Positions 31,372-40,769 of a stretch of 64,000 nt of DNA are shown piece after piece. Within the stretch, counting starts at the first letter, position 1. Each line of letters starts with the position of its first letter. A program made the position numbers and the translations under genes. A model generated the notes under the pieces. It saw nothing but the letters and a program-made list of their open reading frames with translations, was not told the DNA's origin and did no database searches. The stretch spans positions 124,001 to 188,000 of the forward strand of contig NZ_CANMIO010000007.1 of the NCBI RefSeq assembly GCF_947497935.1. The letters run 5' to 3'. Source of the DNA: an uncultured Shewanella sp. GTDB lineage: Bacteria > Pseudomonadota > Gammaproteobacteria > Enterobacterales > Shewanellaceae.

Positions 31372-32370
31372 CTATTGACGTTGATGTGGGGAGTCAAAGT
31401 CCAACAGTGGTCCCTTAGGCACGATGCGGGTAGGGTTAATAGTGTCATGGCTGAAATAGTAGTGCTGCTTAATATGTTCAAAATTGACCGTTTTAGCGAC
31501 CCCAGGTATTTGGTAAATATCTTTTAAATATCCTTGAAGATTAGGGTAGTCAGCAATACGCTTCTTATTGGTTTTAAAATGCCCGACATAAACGGCATCG
31601 AAGCGAATAAGGGTAGTAAATAATCTAATATCTGCTTCAGTGAGTTGCTCACCCGTTAAATAGCGTTTTGCCTTCAGACTCACTTCAATAGTATCAAGTG
31701 CATTGAAAAGCTGCACATAAGCTTCGTTATAGGCTGCTTGTGTGGTTGCAAAGCCCGCACGATAAACCCCATTATTAATCGTTGGATAAATAAAGTCATT
31801 GAGAGCATCAATTTGACTGCGAAGGTTTTGTGGGTAAAAGTCCTTCTTATTACCCGTCAAATGATCAAACTCACTATTGAGCATACGTATTATTTCTGAT
31901 GACTCATTATTCACTATGGTTTGATTTTGTTTATCCCATAAAACAGGTACGGTCACTCGGCCGTTATAATCGGTTTGAGCTCTTTGATAAATTTGGTAAA
32001 GATAATTCGCTTGGTATAATTCGTCCTTATCTGCACCTTGAATATGCTGAGCAAGCTCACTTTGATGCTGACCCGCGAATTCCCAACCATGATTGAGCAT
32101 ATGAGGCTCAACAACACTAATGCTGATAAAATCTTCTAGCCCTTTCAGGGCTCTATATATAAGGGTTCTGTGGGCCCAAGGGCAGGCGAGAGAGACATAT
32201 AAGTGATAACGGCCTTTTTCAGCTGTAAAGCCTATTTGTTTACCTGTTTGCGCTTGAACATCCGCAGTCAGCCAGTGACGGAAACTAGACTCTTGTCGTT
32301 GAAACTCCCCGCCGTTATCTTGGGTTGAATACCATTGATCAACCCAGTGTCCATTTTGGAGCAGTCCCAT
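31372..32370 (-). CDS. yqjG: glutathionyl-hydroquinone reductase (Xi-class GST)
   Basis: 332 residues. The thioredoxin-like N-terminal domain has the catalytic Cys in SLACPWAHRTLIYRALKGLE, the signature of this class. FISISVVEPHMLNHGWEF and TVPVLWDKQNQTIVNNESSEIIRM (substrate/GSH pocket) follow, then the alpha-helical C-terminal domain. It reduces glutathionyl-hydroquinones in the cytoplasm. It is convergent with the small gene at 31149-31367. Confidence 0.92.
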   Translation of the reverse strand: MGLLQNGHWVDQWYSTQDNGGEFQRQESSFRHWLTADVQAQTGKQIGFTAEKGRYHLYVSLACPWAHRTLIYRALKGLEDFISISVVEPHMLNHGWEFAGQHQSELAQHIQGADKDELYQANYLYQIYQRAQTDYNGRVTVPVLWDKQNQTIVNNESSEIIRMLNSEFDHLTGNKKDFYPQNLRSQIDALNDFIYPTINNGVYRAGFATTQAAYNEAYVQLFNALDTIEVSLKAKRYLTGEQLTEADIRLFTTLIRFDAVYVGHFKTNKKRIADYPNLQGYLKDIYQIPGVAKTVNFEHIKQHYYFSHDTINPTRIVPKGPLLDFDSPHQRQ

Positions 32371-32611
32371 CTTTTTGCCACCTAGTCATAGATTCATCTA
32401 AAACATAGCTTATGTGCTAACAGATGATAGATAAAGTCGCATCGATTAAAGTTTCTACAAATGTTACCTCTAGGAACACAGTCTCTAACGAGTGCCTACA
32501 GGCTAAATTTGCACACATTTTGATTTTAATGATGGTTAATCCCTATGGGATAACTAAGCCTAGTCTGTTATTATCTCAGCCCACTCAACATACTCATTAG
32601 AAAGGTAAACT

Positions 32612-33310
32612 ATGTCTGAACGGGACGTTACGTCAGATCTAAAACTTGAGCGTATTACGATTGAACCAACTCAAGAAGTAAAAGCCTGTGTTATCTGGCT
32701 TCATGGACTAGGTGACTCTGGTGCAGGTTTTGCCCCTGTTGTGCCAGCATTGGGTTTGGGCTCAGATCACGGTATCCGCTTTATCTTCCCTCATGCGCCA
32801 GAACAAGCTGTGACTATTAACGGCGGCTATATCATGCGTGCTTGGTACGATATCAAGAGTATGGACCTACATGAGCGAGCCGATAAACAAGGTGTAGAGC
32901 AGAGCGAGAAGCAGATCATCGCACTGATTGAAGAACAAGTCGCACTCGGGATCCCAACAGAAAATATCGTATTAGCGGGCTTTAGTCAGGGAGGGGTAAT
33001 GAGCCTGTATACCGGTCTAAGGTTGCCGCACAAACTTGCAGGAATTATGGCGTTATCCTGCTATCTACCAAGCGGTGACTCACTGCCTAATGGTCTTTCA
33101 ACTGTGAATAAAGAGACTCCCATTCTACAGCATCACGGTATCGAAGATGATGTAGTACCTGTTAGTGCTGGCAAGATGGCATACGAATTATTACAAGGTG
33201 AAGGGTTTAATACTCAATGGAAAACTTATCCTATGCCTCATAGTGTCTTACCTCAGCAACTACAAGATATCTCTGCTTGGTTACAACAAGTACTGGCAAA
33301 CGTTAAGTAG
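32612..33310 (+). CDS. carboxylesterase / acyl-protein thioesterase-like hydrolase
   Basis: 232 residues with AAGG before ATG 32612. The pattern is that of the phospholipase/carboxylesterase family: WLHGLGDSGAGFAPVVPAL, FPHAPEQAVTINGGYIMRAWYDI, the nucleophile in GFSQGGVMSLY (Ser about residue 129), Asp in HGIEDDVVP, His in YPMPHSVLP. All triad residues are present. It hydrolyses short acyl esters or thioesters, and the in vivo substrate is unknown. Cytoplasmic, monocistronic. Confidence 0.92.
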   Translation: MSERDVTSDLKLERITIEPTQEVKACVIWLHGLGDSGAGFAPVVPALGLGSDHGIRFIFPHAPEQAVTINGGYIMRAWYDIKSMDLHERADKQGVEQSEKQIIALIEEQVALGIPTENIVLAGFSQGGVMSLYTGLRLPHKLAGIMALSCYLPSGDSLPNGLSTVNKETPILQHHGIEDDVVPVSAGKMAYELLQGEGFNTQWKTYPMPHSVLPQQLQDISAWLQQVLANVK

Positions 33311-33682
33311 AATCCGTTTGATTGATTTTTGTGCAGGCCGAGGCGTTAACATTCCCTTCGGCCTGTTCGCCATTGAGAATAATTTGCTTTAGCATGGTGG
33401 TGGTTGTAAGGTCATGTATTAACTGATTTTATTTTTGCTTTAATCCCGATGTTTATCCGCCTCCCTTTTTTAAAACACTTCTTATTAGCCACCTTGTTTT
33501 ATATTGTGAACTATTTTCTAGATTAATTGTATATAAAAGAGTCGCTTAGATCACGATGTGTAATAAATGTGACACAAATCTGACCTAAGCTTTGCTAAGA
33601 TGCATTGCGGCAAAAAATAAATAATTTTGCTGGATAACATAACAGTTACAAAATATAAAAAATAATCAAGGGGTTGATTGTA
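33311..33682. other. 372-bp intergenic stretch with a degenerate Pho-box-like repeat
   Basis: Within an AT-rich leader, three 11-bp units (ATGTGTAATAA, ATGTGACACAA, ATCTGACCTAA; 33556-33588) follow each other in register. This is the spacing of PhoB half-sites, but each unit departs from the CTGTCAT core. No gene is seen. Confidence 0.4.
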
Positions 33683-35437
33683 ATGAATAAGATTTTATTA
33701 AAAGGACTTGTTGCGACCGCTGTTGTCTCTGCGTTAACAGCTTGTGGTAGTGATAATGATGACAACACGCCTAAAACATGTGCTGAAGCTGGCGATGCAT
33801 GTAAGACGTTTACTGTACTGCATACTAACGATAACCATGGTCGTTTCTGGGAAAATAGCAAGGGCGAATACGGCATGGCTGCGCGTATGACGCTTATTGA
33901 ACAGATCCGTTCTGAAGTTGAATCTGCTGGTGGTGACACTATCCTGCTATCTGGTGGTGATATTAATACAGGTGTACCTGAGTCTGATATGCAAGATGCT
34001 GTTCCAGACTTCGTCGGTATGAATCTACTTGGCTACGATGCGATGGCAATTGGTAACCACGAGTTTGATAACGAGCTGTCAGTACTTGATATGCAAGCTA
34101 AACTAGCTGACTTCCCAATGCTAGCGGCGAACATCTATCACAAAGATGATAAAGGAAATGTAACTGACGAACGTTACTTTGCCCCTTATAAAGTATTCGA
34201 AGTTAATGGTGTGAAAATTGCGGTTATCGGTCTAACAACAAAAGATACCGATAAACTTGTTAACCCAGATAACGTTGCTAAGATCCATTTTGCTGATCCT
34301 GAAGCGGAAATAGCTAAAGCTATTGCTGAAGTTAAAGCCAATGAAACAGTAGATCTTATCTTTGCTACTACCCACATGGGTCATTACGCTGACGGTAATC
34401 ATGGTAGTGAGGCTCCAGGTGATGTTACTTTAGCTCGTTCTTTAGAAGCTGGGCAATTAAACGCAATTATCGGTGGTCACTCACAAAATCCAGTTTGTAT
34501 GGAAGGGAGTGAATACGCTGATTTTAATCCAGGCGACGAGTGTAAGCCTGATGAGCAAAATGGAACGTATATCATGCAAGCCCACGAGTGGGGCAAGTAT
34601 GTAGGTCGAGCGGATTTTGAATACTTCAATGGTCAGTTACAACTTGCAAGCTACAAGTTGATCCCAATTAACTTGAAAACTAAGTTAAAAGACGAAAACG
34701 GCGAAACTGTTAAAGATGAAGATGGCAACAGTGTTTATGTCAACATCGGTGACGAAATCCCAGCAGATCCAGTTGTAACAGCAGTATTAAAGCCATTCCA
34801 AGATCAAGGTCAGGAGTTGCTTGATGAAGTTATTTCTGAAACTGACGCTAAGCTTGAAGGTGACCGTAATGTTGTTCGAAGCGAGCAGACTAACTTAGGT
34901 CATTTACTTGGCCACGCATACAGAACATTCAATTTAGTTAACGCTGATTTTGGTGTAATGAACTCGGGCGGTGTACGTGATTCAATTGCTGCTGGTGAGA
35001 TCACATACCGTGACGTATTGACTGTACAGCCATTTGGTAACTTTGTAACTAAAGCAACGATGACGGGTGCTGAAGTAATAGACTATCTTAATGTTGTTGC
35101 GACTAAGACTGCAGGTTCAGGTGCATATGCTCAGCTTGATAACATCTCTATGACTGTGGATTGTGATGCTGGTAAAGTTGATATTACCGATATCAATAAT
35201 AAAGGCTTTAGCTTAACTGATACATATTCGTTCTCAGTTATTAGCTTCAGCGCAGCTGGTGGCGATGATTACCCTGTGATTAACGTAGAGTCAACTCAAA
35301 TCACTGATGCTGCAGCATTACGTGAGTTCTTTGTGGCGAATCCGAGTGTTAAAGCTGCGGATTATGCACCAGTTCCAGGTAAACTTGTATACTTGCACAA
35401 TGGTTCAGAAGTTAAGGGTTGTCCTGCTTCAAATTAA
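33683..35437 (+). CDS. bifunctional metallophosphatase / 5'-nucleotidase lipoprotein
   Basis: 584 residues from ATG 33683 with AAGGGG 9 nt upstream. The lipobox LTAC (about residues 18-21) makes it a lipoprotein, followed by an acidic linker. The metallophosphatase domain has LHTNDNHGRF, LSGGDINTG, AIGNHEFDN and THMGHYADG, with all the metal ligands of UshA-type enzymes. The C-terminal 5'-nucleotidase domain has NLGHLLGHAYR, GVMNSGGVRDSI and TVQPFGNF. It releases phosphate from nucleotides at the cell envelope. A terminator follows (35485-35512). Confidence 0.92.
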   Translation: MNKILLKGLVATAVVSALTACGSDNDDNTPKTCAEAGDACKTFTVLHTNDNHGRFWENSKGEYGMAARMTLIEQIRSEVESAGGDTILLSGGDINTGVPESDMQDAVPDFVGMNLLGYDAMAIGNHEFDNELSVLDMQAKLADFPMLAANIYHKDDKGNVTDERYFAPYKVFEVNGVKIAVIGLTTKDTDKLVNPDNVAKIHFADPEAEIAKAIAEVKANETVDLIFATTHMGHYADGNHGSEAPGDVTLARSLEAGQLNAIIGGHSQNPVCMEGSEYADFNPGDECKPDEQNGTYIMQAHEWGKYVGRADFEYFNGQLQLASYKLIPINLKTKLKDENGETVKDEDGNSVYVNIGDEIPADPVVTAVLKPFQDQGQELLDEVISETDAKLEGDRNVVRSEQTNLGHLLGHAYRTFNLVNADFGVMNSGGVRDSIAAGEITYRDVLTVQPFGNFVTKATMTGAEVIDYLNVVATKTAGSGAYAQLDNISMTVDCDAGKVDITDINNKGFSLTDTYSFSVISFSAAGGDDYPVINVESTQITDAAALREFFVANPSVKAADYAPVPGKLVYLHNGSEVKGCPASN

Positions 35438-35484
35438 TTACTAATAACGAAAATTTAATAATTAATCTTGAATTATTTTGCTAA

Positions 35485-35512
35485 AAACCAGCCCTTTGTG
35501 GCTGGTTTTTTA
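35485..35512 (+). terminator. terminator of the nucleotidase gene
   Basis: Stem AAACCAGCC / GGCTGGTTT with a 6-nt loop, then a T-run. Confidence 0.88.
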
Positions 35513-35583
35513 CTTCTCATTGCTCAATAAAAATATTTTTTAATCGAATTTTTACATAGCTAGCAAATTTTTTGTTTCTTAAC

Positions 35584-35609
35584 CTTGAAAACAATTTTTG
35601 CATCCACAT
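35584..35609 (+). promoter_or_regulatory. sigma-32 (RpoH) heat-shock promoter of ibpA
   Basis: CTTGAA (35584-35589), 14 nt, CCACAT (35604-35609). This matches the RpoH -35 CTTGAA and -10 CCCCAT with standard spacing. It gives a ~155-nt leader to the ibpA ATG. Confidence 0.8.
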
Positions 35610-35742
35610 ATTTAGAAGTAGGGCCGCTCGATGAGGGCCTAAATAAACGACTTAAACTTTGTGCCTTAGGGGCAGAGGATATGTGAGAAGCGAATAAACG
35701 CTTCGATGTGGTGCGACATGTGTCGGCCATTTAACGATAAAA

Positions 35743-35766
35743 TATATTGCTTAAGACAAGGATATA
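35743..35766 (+). promoter_or_regulatory. ROSE-type RNA thermometer hairpin over the ibpA ribosome-binding site
   Basis: AUAUU(G)CUU (35744-35752) pairs with AAGGAUAU (35758-35765) around a 5-nt loop, with one bulged G in the UUGCU anti-SD. This is the hallmark of ROSE thermometers. U35743-A35766 extends the stem. It buries AAGGA, the ribosome-binding site of ibpA. A further hairpin, gaagcg / cgcttc, lies upstream (about 35687-35704). Confidence 0.8.
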
Positions 35767-35769
35767 CCC

Positions 35770-36210
35770 ATGAGAAATTACGACCTAACACCACTATACC
35801 GCAGCGCTATTGGCTTTGACCGTTTAGCACAGCTTGCTGAGCATGCCGCATCGAACAAAGCGAATTCCGGTTACCCGCCTTATAACATCGAACTGATTAA
35901 TGAACATCGCTACCGCATTACTATGGCTGTCGCAGGTTTTTCGATGCAGGAACTTGATATCACAAGCGAAGGTGACAAGCTGTTAGTCAAAGGCACTAAA
36001 GCAGACTCGAGTGATGAGCGTAAGTACCTTTACCAAGGGATTGCAGAGCGCGGATTTGAGCGGACATTCCAGCTTGCTGATTATGTCACTGTGATTGGTG
36101 CCAATCTTGAAAACGGCTTACTGAATATCGATCTCAAGCGCGAGATCCCTGAAGCGATGAAGCCTAGAAAGATTGAAATCGGTAGTACAAGAATACTCGA
36201 CGCTGAGTAA
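35770..36210 (+). CDS. ibpA: small heat-shock protein IbpA (Hsp20)
   Basis: 146 residues, standard. The N-terminal region [17 protein letters not shown] is followed by the alpha-crystallin domain (about 35-125): [41 protein letters not shown] and [23 protein letters not shown]. The C-terminal tail has KPRKIEIG, with the oligomerisation I-x-I. It binds unfolding proteins during heat stress in an ATP-independent way. The heat-shock promoter and the thermometer in its leader suggest control at both transcription and translation. Confidence 0.95.
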   Translation: MRNYDLTPLYRSAIGFDRLAQLAEHAASNKANSGYPPYNIELINEHRYRITMAVAGFSMQELDITSEGDKLLVKGTKADSSDERKYLYQGIAERGFERTFQLADYVTVIGANLENGLLNIDLKREIPEAMKPRKIEIGSTRILDAE

Positions 36211-36265
36211 ATTCTAGTAAAGAATAGACTGCTAACTGAAGCAACTATTGATTATAAGTGAATTT

Positions 36266-36292
36266 AAAAAGGGAGCCAATTAGCTCCCTTTT
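36266..36292. terminator. bidirectional terminator between ibpA and ilvH
   Basis: Stem AAAGGGAGC / GCTCCCTTT (36268-36276 and 36283-36291) with a 6-nt loop, with an A-run to the left and Ts to the right. Confidence 0.85.
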
Positions 36293-36313
36293 GCTATTTA
36301 TTCTATATAAATT

Positions 36314-36808
36314 TTAGGCTTTCATTGCTTTCTCGCCACGTGCTAAACCTACTACACCAGAACGGGAGATCTCAACGACCTTAGTAAATTCTGCTAACGC
36401 TGCGATACAAGCATCGAGTTTTTCACTGGTTCCAATAAGCTGTACTGTATAGAGACTCTGTGTCACATCAACAATTTGCCCACGGAAAATATCAGCTAAG
36501 CGTTTTACCTCTTCGCGGTTATCACCGTGAGCCTTTACTTTGATAAGTGCTAGTTCACGCTCAACATGGGCTGATTCGGTAATATTCGACACCTTGAGTA
36601 CATCAATCAGTTTATGTAGTTGCTTCTCTATCTGCTCTAAAACATATTCATCAGCGTTAACCGTAACGGTCAGGCGCGAAAGTGTCATGTCTTCAGTTGG
36701 CGCAACCGTGAGGGTTTCGATGTTGTAACCGCGTTGAGAAAACAGGCCAACTACTCGTGAAAGGGCGCCGGGTTGGTTCTCAAGTAATACACAAATAATA
36801 CGACGCAT
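36314..36808 (-). CDS. ilvH: acetolactate synthase small (regulatory) subunit
   Basis: 164 residues from ATG 36808. Its ATG overlaps the ilvI stop by one base (TAATG), so translation is coupled and the longer reading is rejected. The ACT domain (about 1-75) reads RRIICVLLENQPGALSRVVGLFSQRGYNIETLTV. The second half matches the small-subunit C-terminal domain. It stimulates the large subunit and confers valine feedback inhibition in branched-chain amino-acid synthesis. Second gene of the ilvIH operon. Confidence 0.95.
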   Translation of the reverse strand: MRRIICVLLENQPGALSRVVGLFSQRGYNIETLTVAPTEDMTLSRLTVTVNADEYVLEQIEKQLHKLIDVLKVSNITESAHVERELALIKVKAHGDNREEVKRLADIFRGQIVDVTQSLYTVQLIGTSEKLDACIAALAEFTKVVEISRSGVVGLARGEKAMKA

Positions 36809-38529
36809 TAGCTTTTCTCCGTTTTGCTCAGCCACATTTCATTCATTGCACCACCACGGATCTGCATCGGGTGAACGTGCTCAGTTTCATCGACGTGAAT
36901 ATCCATAAACACCAGCCTATTTTTCATGCTAAGCGCTTTCTTAAGGCCTTCTTCTAATTCCGCTGGGTTGCTAATTGTCATACCGACATGGCCATAAGCT
37001 TCAGAGATTTTGGCAAAGTCTGGTACAGAGTCCATATAAGATTGAGAGTGTCGACCCGCGTAGATCATATCCTGCCACTGCTTAACCATACCTAAGAAAT
37101 GGTTATTCAAGTTGACAATAATCACCGGAATATCATACTGCAGTGCCGTTGAAAGCTCTTGAATATTCATCTGAATTGAGCCATCGCCCGTTACACAGAT
37201 GACGGTTTCCTCTGGCATAGCAAGCTTTACCCCTAAAGCGGCAGGTAAACCAAAGCCCATGGTGCCTAGACCCCCAGAGTTGATCCAGCGACGTGGTTTA
37301 TTGAATGGGTAATAGAGTGCGGCAAACATCTGGTGCTGACCCACATCGGATGCAACGTAAGCATCGCCATTAGTGAGCTTATGCAGGGCTTCTATAACCT
37401 GTTGGGGTTTGATTTTTTTGTCATTGGTGCTGTACTTGAGGCTATCTACTGCTCGCCATTTAGCTATATCGCTCCACCATTGATCATTGGCTGCAGGATC
37501 TGTGATTTGATAATCATTTGTTTCAATCTGCTTGAGCATATCATCTAAGATTTTTTCAGCAGAGCCCACAATAGGGATATCGACTCGAATGGTTTTTGAG
37601 ATCGATGAGGGATCGATATCGATATGTAATATTTTGGCGTTAGGGCAGTACTTCTCAACATTATTGGTGGTTCGATCATCAAATCGAACACCAATACCAA
37701 AAATAAGGTCACTATTATGCATGGTCATGTTGGCTTCGTAGCAGCCGTGCATGCCTAACATGCCGACACTGTTTTTATGAGTACCTGGGAAAGCACCTAA
37801 ACCCATCAATGTGCTAACAACTGGGATCCCAAGCTTTTCCGAGAGTGCTAAAATTTGTGCGTCGCAGCCTGATATAACCGCGCCACCACCGACATAAAGT
37901 ACTGGCTTTTTGGCTTGCAATAGAGCTTGCAGGCCTCGACGGATCTGGCCTTTATGCCCTGAAGTCGTCGGGTTATATGAGCGCATGCTGATATCTTCAG
38001 GATATTGGTAATCATGTAATATCGCAGGGTTCATACAGTCTTTTGGCACATCGACAACCACGGGACCAGGTCGTCCACTAGAAGCGATATAAAAGGCTTT
38101 CTTAAGAATGGCAGGAATATCTCTAGGATCGGTCACTAAGAAACTGTGCTTAACAACGGGTCTTGAAATACCAATCATGTCGCATTCTTGGAATGCATCA
38201 TTACCAATTAGATTGCTCGGAACCTGCCCAGAAATAACCACCATAGGAATCGAGTCCATATAGGCAGTAGCAATACCGGTAATGGTGTTGGTAGCACCGG
38301 GGCCTGAGGTTACGAGTACAACACCCACTTCGCCAGTCGCACGCGCGTAGCCATCGGCCATGTGTACAGCGGCTTGTTCGTGACGGACTAGGATATGCTC
38401 GATCTTAGATTTTTCGTGTAGGGCATCATAGATATCCAGTACGGAGCCGCCTGGATAGCCAAAAATATGTTTAACACCTTCATCAATAAGAGAACGGACA
38501 ACCATGCTGGCGCCTGATAACTTCTCCAT
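36808..38529 (-). CDS. ilvI: acetolactate synthase large subunit
   Basis: 573 residues with GAGGAAG before the ATG. It is a thiamine-diphosphate enzyme: the N-terminal [23 protein letters not shown], the catalytic Glu in [18 protein letters not shown], an FAD-binding middle domain, and the ThDP motif [29 protein letters not shown]. It condenses two pyruvate, or pyruvate and 2-ketobutyrate, into acetolactate or acetohydroxybutyrate, the first step to valine, leucine and isoleucine. ilvH follows in the same operon. The 537-bp upstream region holds no recognisable leucine-rich leader peptide. Confidence 0.95.
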   Translation of the reverse strand: MEKLSGASMVVRSLIDEGVKHIFGYPGGSVLDIYDALHEKSKIEHILVRHEQAAVHMADGYARATGEVGVVLVTSGPGATNTITGIATAYMDSIPMVVISGQVPSNLIGNDAFQECDMIGISRPVVKHSFLVTDPRDIPAILKKAFYIASSGRPGPVVVDVPKDCMNPAILHDYQYPEDISMRSYNPTTSGHKGQIRRGLQALLQAKKPVLYVGGGAVISGCDAQILALSEKLGIPVVSTLMGLGAFPGTHKNSVGMLGMHGCYEANMTMHNSDLIFGIGVRFDDRTTNNVEKYCPNAKILHIDIDPSSISKTIRVDIPIVGSAEKILDDMLKQIETNDYQITDPAANDQWWSDIAKWRAVDSLKYSTNDKKIKPQQVIEALHKLTNGDAYVASDVGQHQMFAALYYPFNKPRRWINSGGLGTMGFGLPAALGVKLAMPEETVICVTGDGSIQMNIQELSTALQYDIPVIIVNLNNHFLGMVKQWQDMIYAGRHSQSYMDSVPDFAKISEAYGHVGMTISNPAELEEGLKKALSMKNRLVFMDIHVDETEHVHPMQIRGGAMNEMWLSKTEKS

Positions 38530-39066
38530 AGTACTTCCTCTTAAGTTACCGCGACGGTATGCAGTATCTTGCTACAGCGACGGTAATCGCTCTAATAATT
38601 AAGCTCAGACGGTAATCTTTGCTCGCTAAATAGCCATTTAATCTTAGATATAGATTAAAACGCAAACGAGTTGCTCGGCAAACACTCAAGCTGAGTGTGT
38701 TTTCATCATATAAAACCCATCAGTTATTACAAGTGCTTAAGTAGAAAAACCGTTCTGAATGAAGAAAATTCATTATTGCTGGCAAAATAGTGAGTAAATA
38801 AGGTGCAGCAAGAGGCTGACTTAAGAAGGGGGCGACTTTGCGCACCATCAGTAGGGCGAAGAGCAAGTAAACGGCCGGATTTGGGGACCGGCCAAGGGGG
38901 GAGATTAGGCTGGTTAGCTGTTAAGCCACTCCGCCTTGTTTTTAAGCTGAAGTTATATCTCAATAGCTTTGTCGCTAAAGGCCAGGCCTTTCAAAAGATA
39001 AATTTACTCGAATGCCGTCAGTGAGTACTTAAGAGCAATTGCTTAGGAGCCAGTGATTTACACTGG
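38530..39066. other. 537-bp intergenic stretch with a GC-rich element
   Basis: 38800-38945 is strikingly G/C-rich against an AT-rich background and has a hairpin ggccgg (38873-38878) / ccggcc (38888-38893). Frames on both strands translate to low-complexity Pro/Arg-rich sequence and are not convincing as genes. A further hairpin, aacactca / tgagtgtgtt, lies at about 38680-38702. The ilvI promoter must also lie here. Confidence 0.6.
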
Positions 39067-40293
39067 CTAATCCAAAATAATTGCTGGTTCATGGCGACTT
39101 AAAAACTGGCATAAACCGACTAATAGCACTGCCGAAAGCATTAAAGCCGAAAAAGGTACCGCGGTTCCGGTATAAAACAGTGCCAGTAAAGGCCCCGCTA
39201 ATGCACCAAAACCAAAACGCAATGTACCAATGACAGCGGTGGCGGTTCCTGTCTCTTTTTGAAACTTCATCAGTACAATGGCATCGGCATTAACTGACAT
39301 AACACCCAAGCAGGCCATTAGCGGTAATAACATCATCACGGTAAAGTGATAGCTTAAGCCTAATAGATTAACGCTCAGCAGCGCAATACCTGAAATAGCC
39401 CCGAAAAAAGTCGATACCTTAAGCATACGTTTGGAGCCGTATCGGCCCACTATTTTACTGTTGACCACGTTAGCCAGCATTAAAGCCCCAACATTGGTAC
39501 TAAACAGAATCGCGAACAGTGACTTGTCTAAGCCAAACACTTCCATATAAACGAATGGAGAAGCCGTTAGATAACAAAAAAAGGCAAATGAGGTGAGTAC
39601 ACCACTGGCGATATTGAGCTTTACGCCTTTTTTTGTAAATACCGTAGCATAGGCGCCAAAAAAAGACTGAGTACTCCGGCTGCTCTTGTCTTTATCGCTG
39701 GGCATCTTAAGTTTAACGCTCACTAGCAGCAATAAAACGAATGCATAGAAAGCCAAGATAAAGAAGATCAGATGCCAGTCACCTAGCTCTAAAATCAGGC
39801 TGCCGATACTCGGGGCGATAAGCGGCGCTAACATCATAATAAGGCTGACATAAGACATGCCTTTTGCAGTGTTTTTGCCATAAAGTTCTTTAATATAACC
39901 CGGCACTACAACGGTTGCCGCAGCACCAATAAAAGCCTGTATGAAGCGAATAGTAAGGAATGCTTCAATAGAAGTCACAAAGGCGAGAGCAAGGCTTGCA
40001 AGCATAAAGCCCGTTAACCCCATAAGTACTAAGCGTTTTCGACCAAACCTATCTGCTAGGGGGCCGAAGCAAAGCATACCGAGTGAATAACCGGCTAAGT
40101 ACAGGCTTAGAGACTGTTGCACTAAGGTGATATCGGTGTCGAAGCTTGATGCGAGTGTTGCCATTGCTGGCAGGTACATATCAATAGCAAGCGGCGTAAT
40201 AGCGACAATGGCCGATAACATGGGGATCAACAAAGCCAAACTGACGCCAAATGCTGGTTTGTTTATGGCTTGACTATTGGATGAGTTGTTCAA
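39067..40293 (-). CDS. Bcr/CflA-family drug-resistance transporter
   Basis: 408 residues from TTG 40293 (GAGG upstream). Twelve-helix MFS: the N-terminal ITPLAIDMYLPAMATLA, characteristic of Bcr/CflA, then LADRFGRKRLVLMG (motif A) and MMLAPLIAPSIGSLI. Proton-driven efflux of drugs such as bicyclomycin or chloramphenicol in the family. The substrate here is unknown. Monocistronic. Confidence 0.9.
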   Translation of the reverse strand: MNNSSNSQAINKPAFGVSLALLIPMLSAIVAITPLAIDMYLPAMATLASSFDTDITLVQQSLSLYLAGYSLGMLCFGPLADRFGRKRLVLMGLTGFMLASLALAFVTSIEAFLTIRFIQAFIGAAATVVVPGYIKELYGKNTAKGMSYVSLIMMLAPLIAPSIGSLILELGDWHLIFFILAFYAFVLLLLVSVKLKMPSDKDKSSRSTQSFFGAYATVFTKKGVKLNIASGVLTSFAFFCYLTASPFVYMEVFGLDKSLFAILFSTNVGALMLANVVNSKIVGRYGSKRMLKVSTFFGAISGIALLSVNLLGLSYHFTVMMLLPLMACLGVMSVNADAIVLMKFQKETGTATAVIGTLRFGFGALAGPLLALFYTGTAVPFSALMLSAVLLVGLCQFLSRHEPAIILD

Positions 40294-40769
40294 AAAGACC
40301 TCTATAAAATACGACTAATCTACAAATTAAATCGAACCTTTAGTTTATGCCATGGCTGAGTTACCGAGTTTCAAAAGTAACAGAGTTTGGAATACCTTAA
40401 CTTGACGTTAAAAAGGTGAAATTGTTCTGGTGGTACTTACATTGCCGACCAAAGGGGTAACCGCTTTGGCGAATGAAAGGGACCCTTTAAATGTGCTGAA
40501 TATTTAAAGGATCAGATTCAATTATAGTAGCGTTTTAAACTTAATAATCAATCTTAAGTCAGCCTTATTTTAAATCAAAAACACTTCAATTTGTAAGCAA
40601 ACGCGTCGTGTACTCTATATGAGCTTACTGTTGGTTGTATGTCACTTAAATGTCTTTTATTTGTCATCTTCATGTCTTTAATTATTTCTAGTTTACTGGT
40701 TTTAAAACAAGCGGTGAGCTCATGGCACAGGTTAAGAGGCTCACACAAAAGATGATTAAAGGAATAAAA
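40294..40769. other. 476-bp intergenic stretch containing a Pho box
   Basis: Divergent region between the transporter and the phosphate-regulated lipoprotein. The Pho box at 40639-40678 is described separately. Nothing else is recognised. Confidence 0.5.
40639..40678 (+). promoter_or_regulatory. Pho box (PhoB operator), four half-sites
   Basis: atgtcac-ttaa-atgtctt-ttat-ttgtcat-cttc-atgtctt: four TGTC-core 7-mers repeat every 11 bp with AT-rich spacers, which matches the PhoB operator architecture. It lies about 90 bp upstream of the ATG at 40770. Confidence 0.85.

Noticed and set aside
38530..38730. Leader-peptide attenuator for ilvIH
   Set aside because: I found no short frame rich in Leu, Ile or Val and no paired antiterminator/terminator hairpins, only a single unrelated hairpin.
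38727..39024. Overlapping plus and minus frames upstream of ilvI
   Set aside because: Both translate the GC-rich element into Pro/Arg-rich low-complexity sequence, with no ribosome-binding site or homology that I can see.
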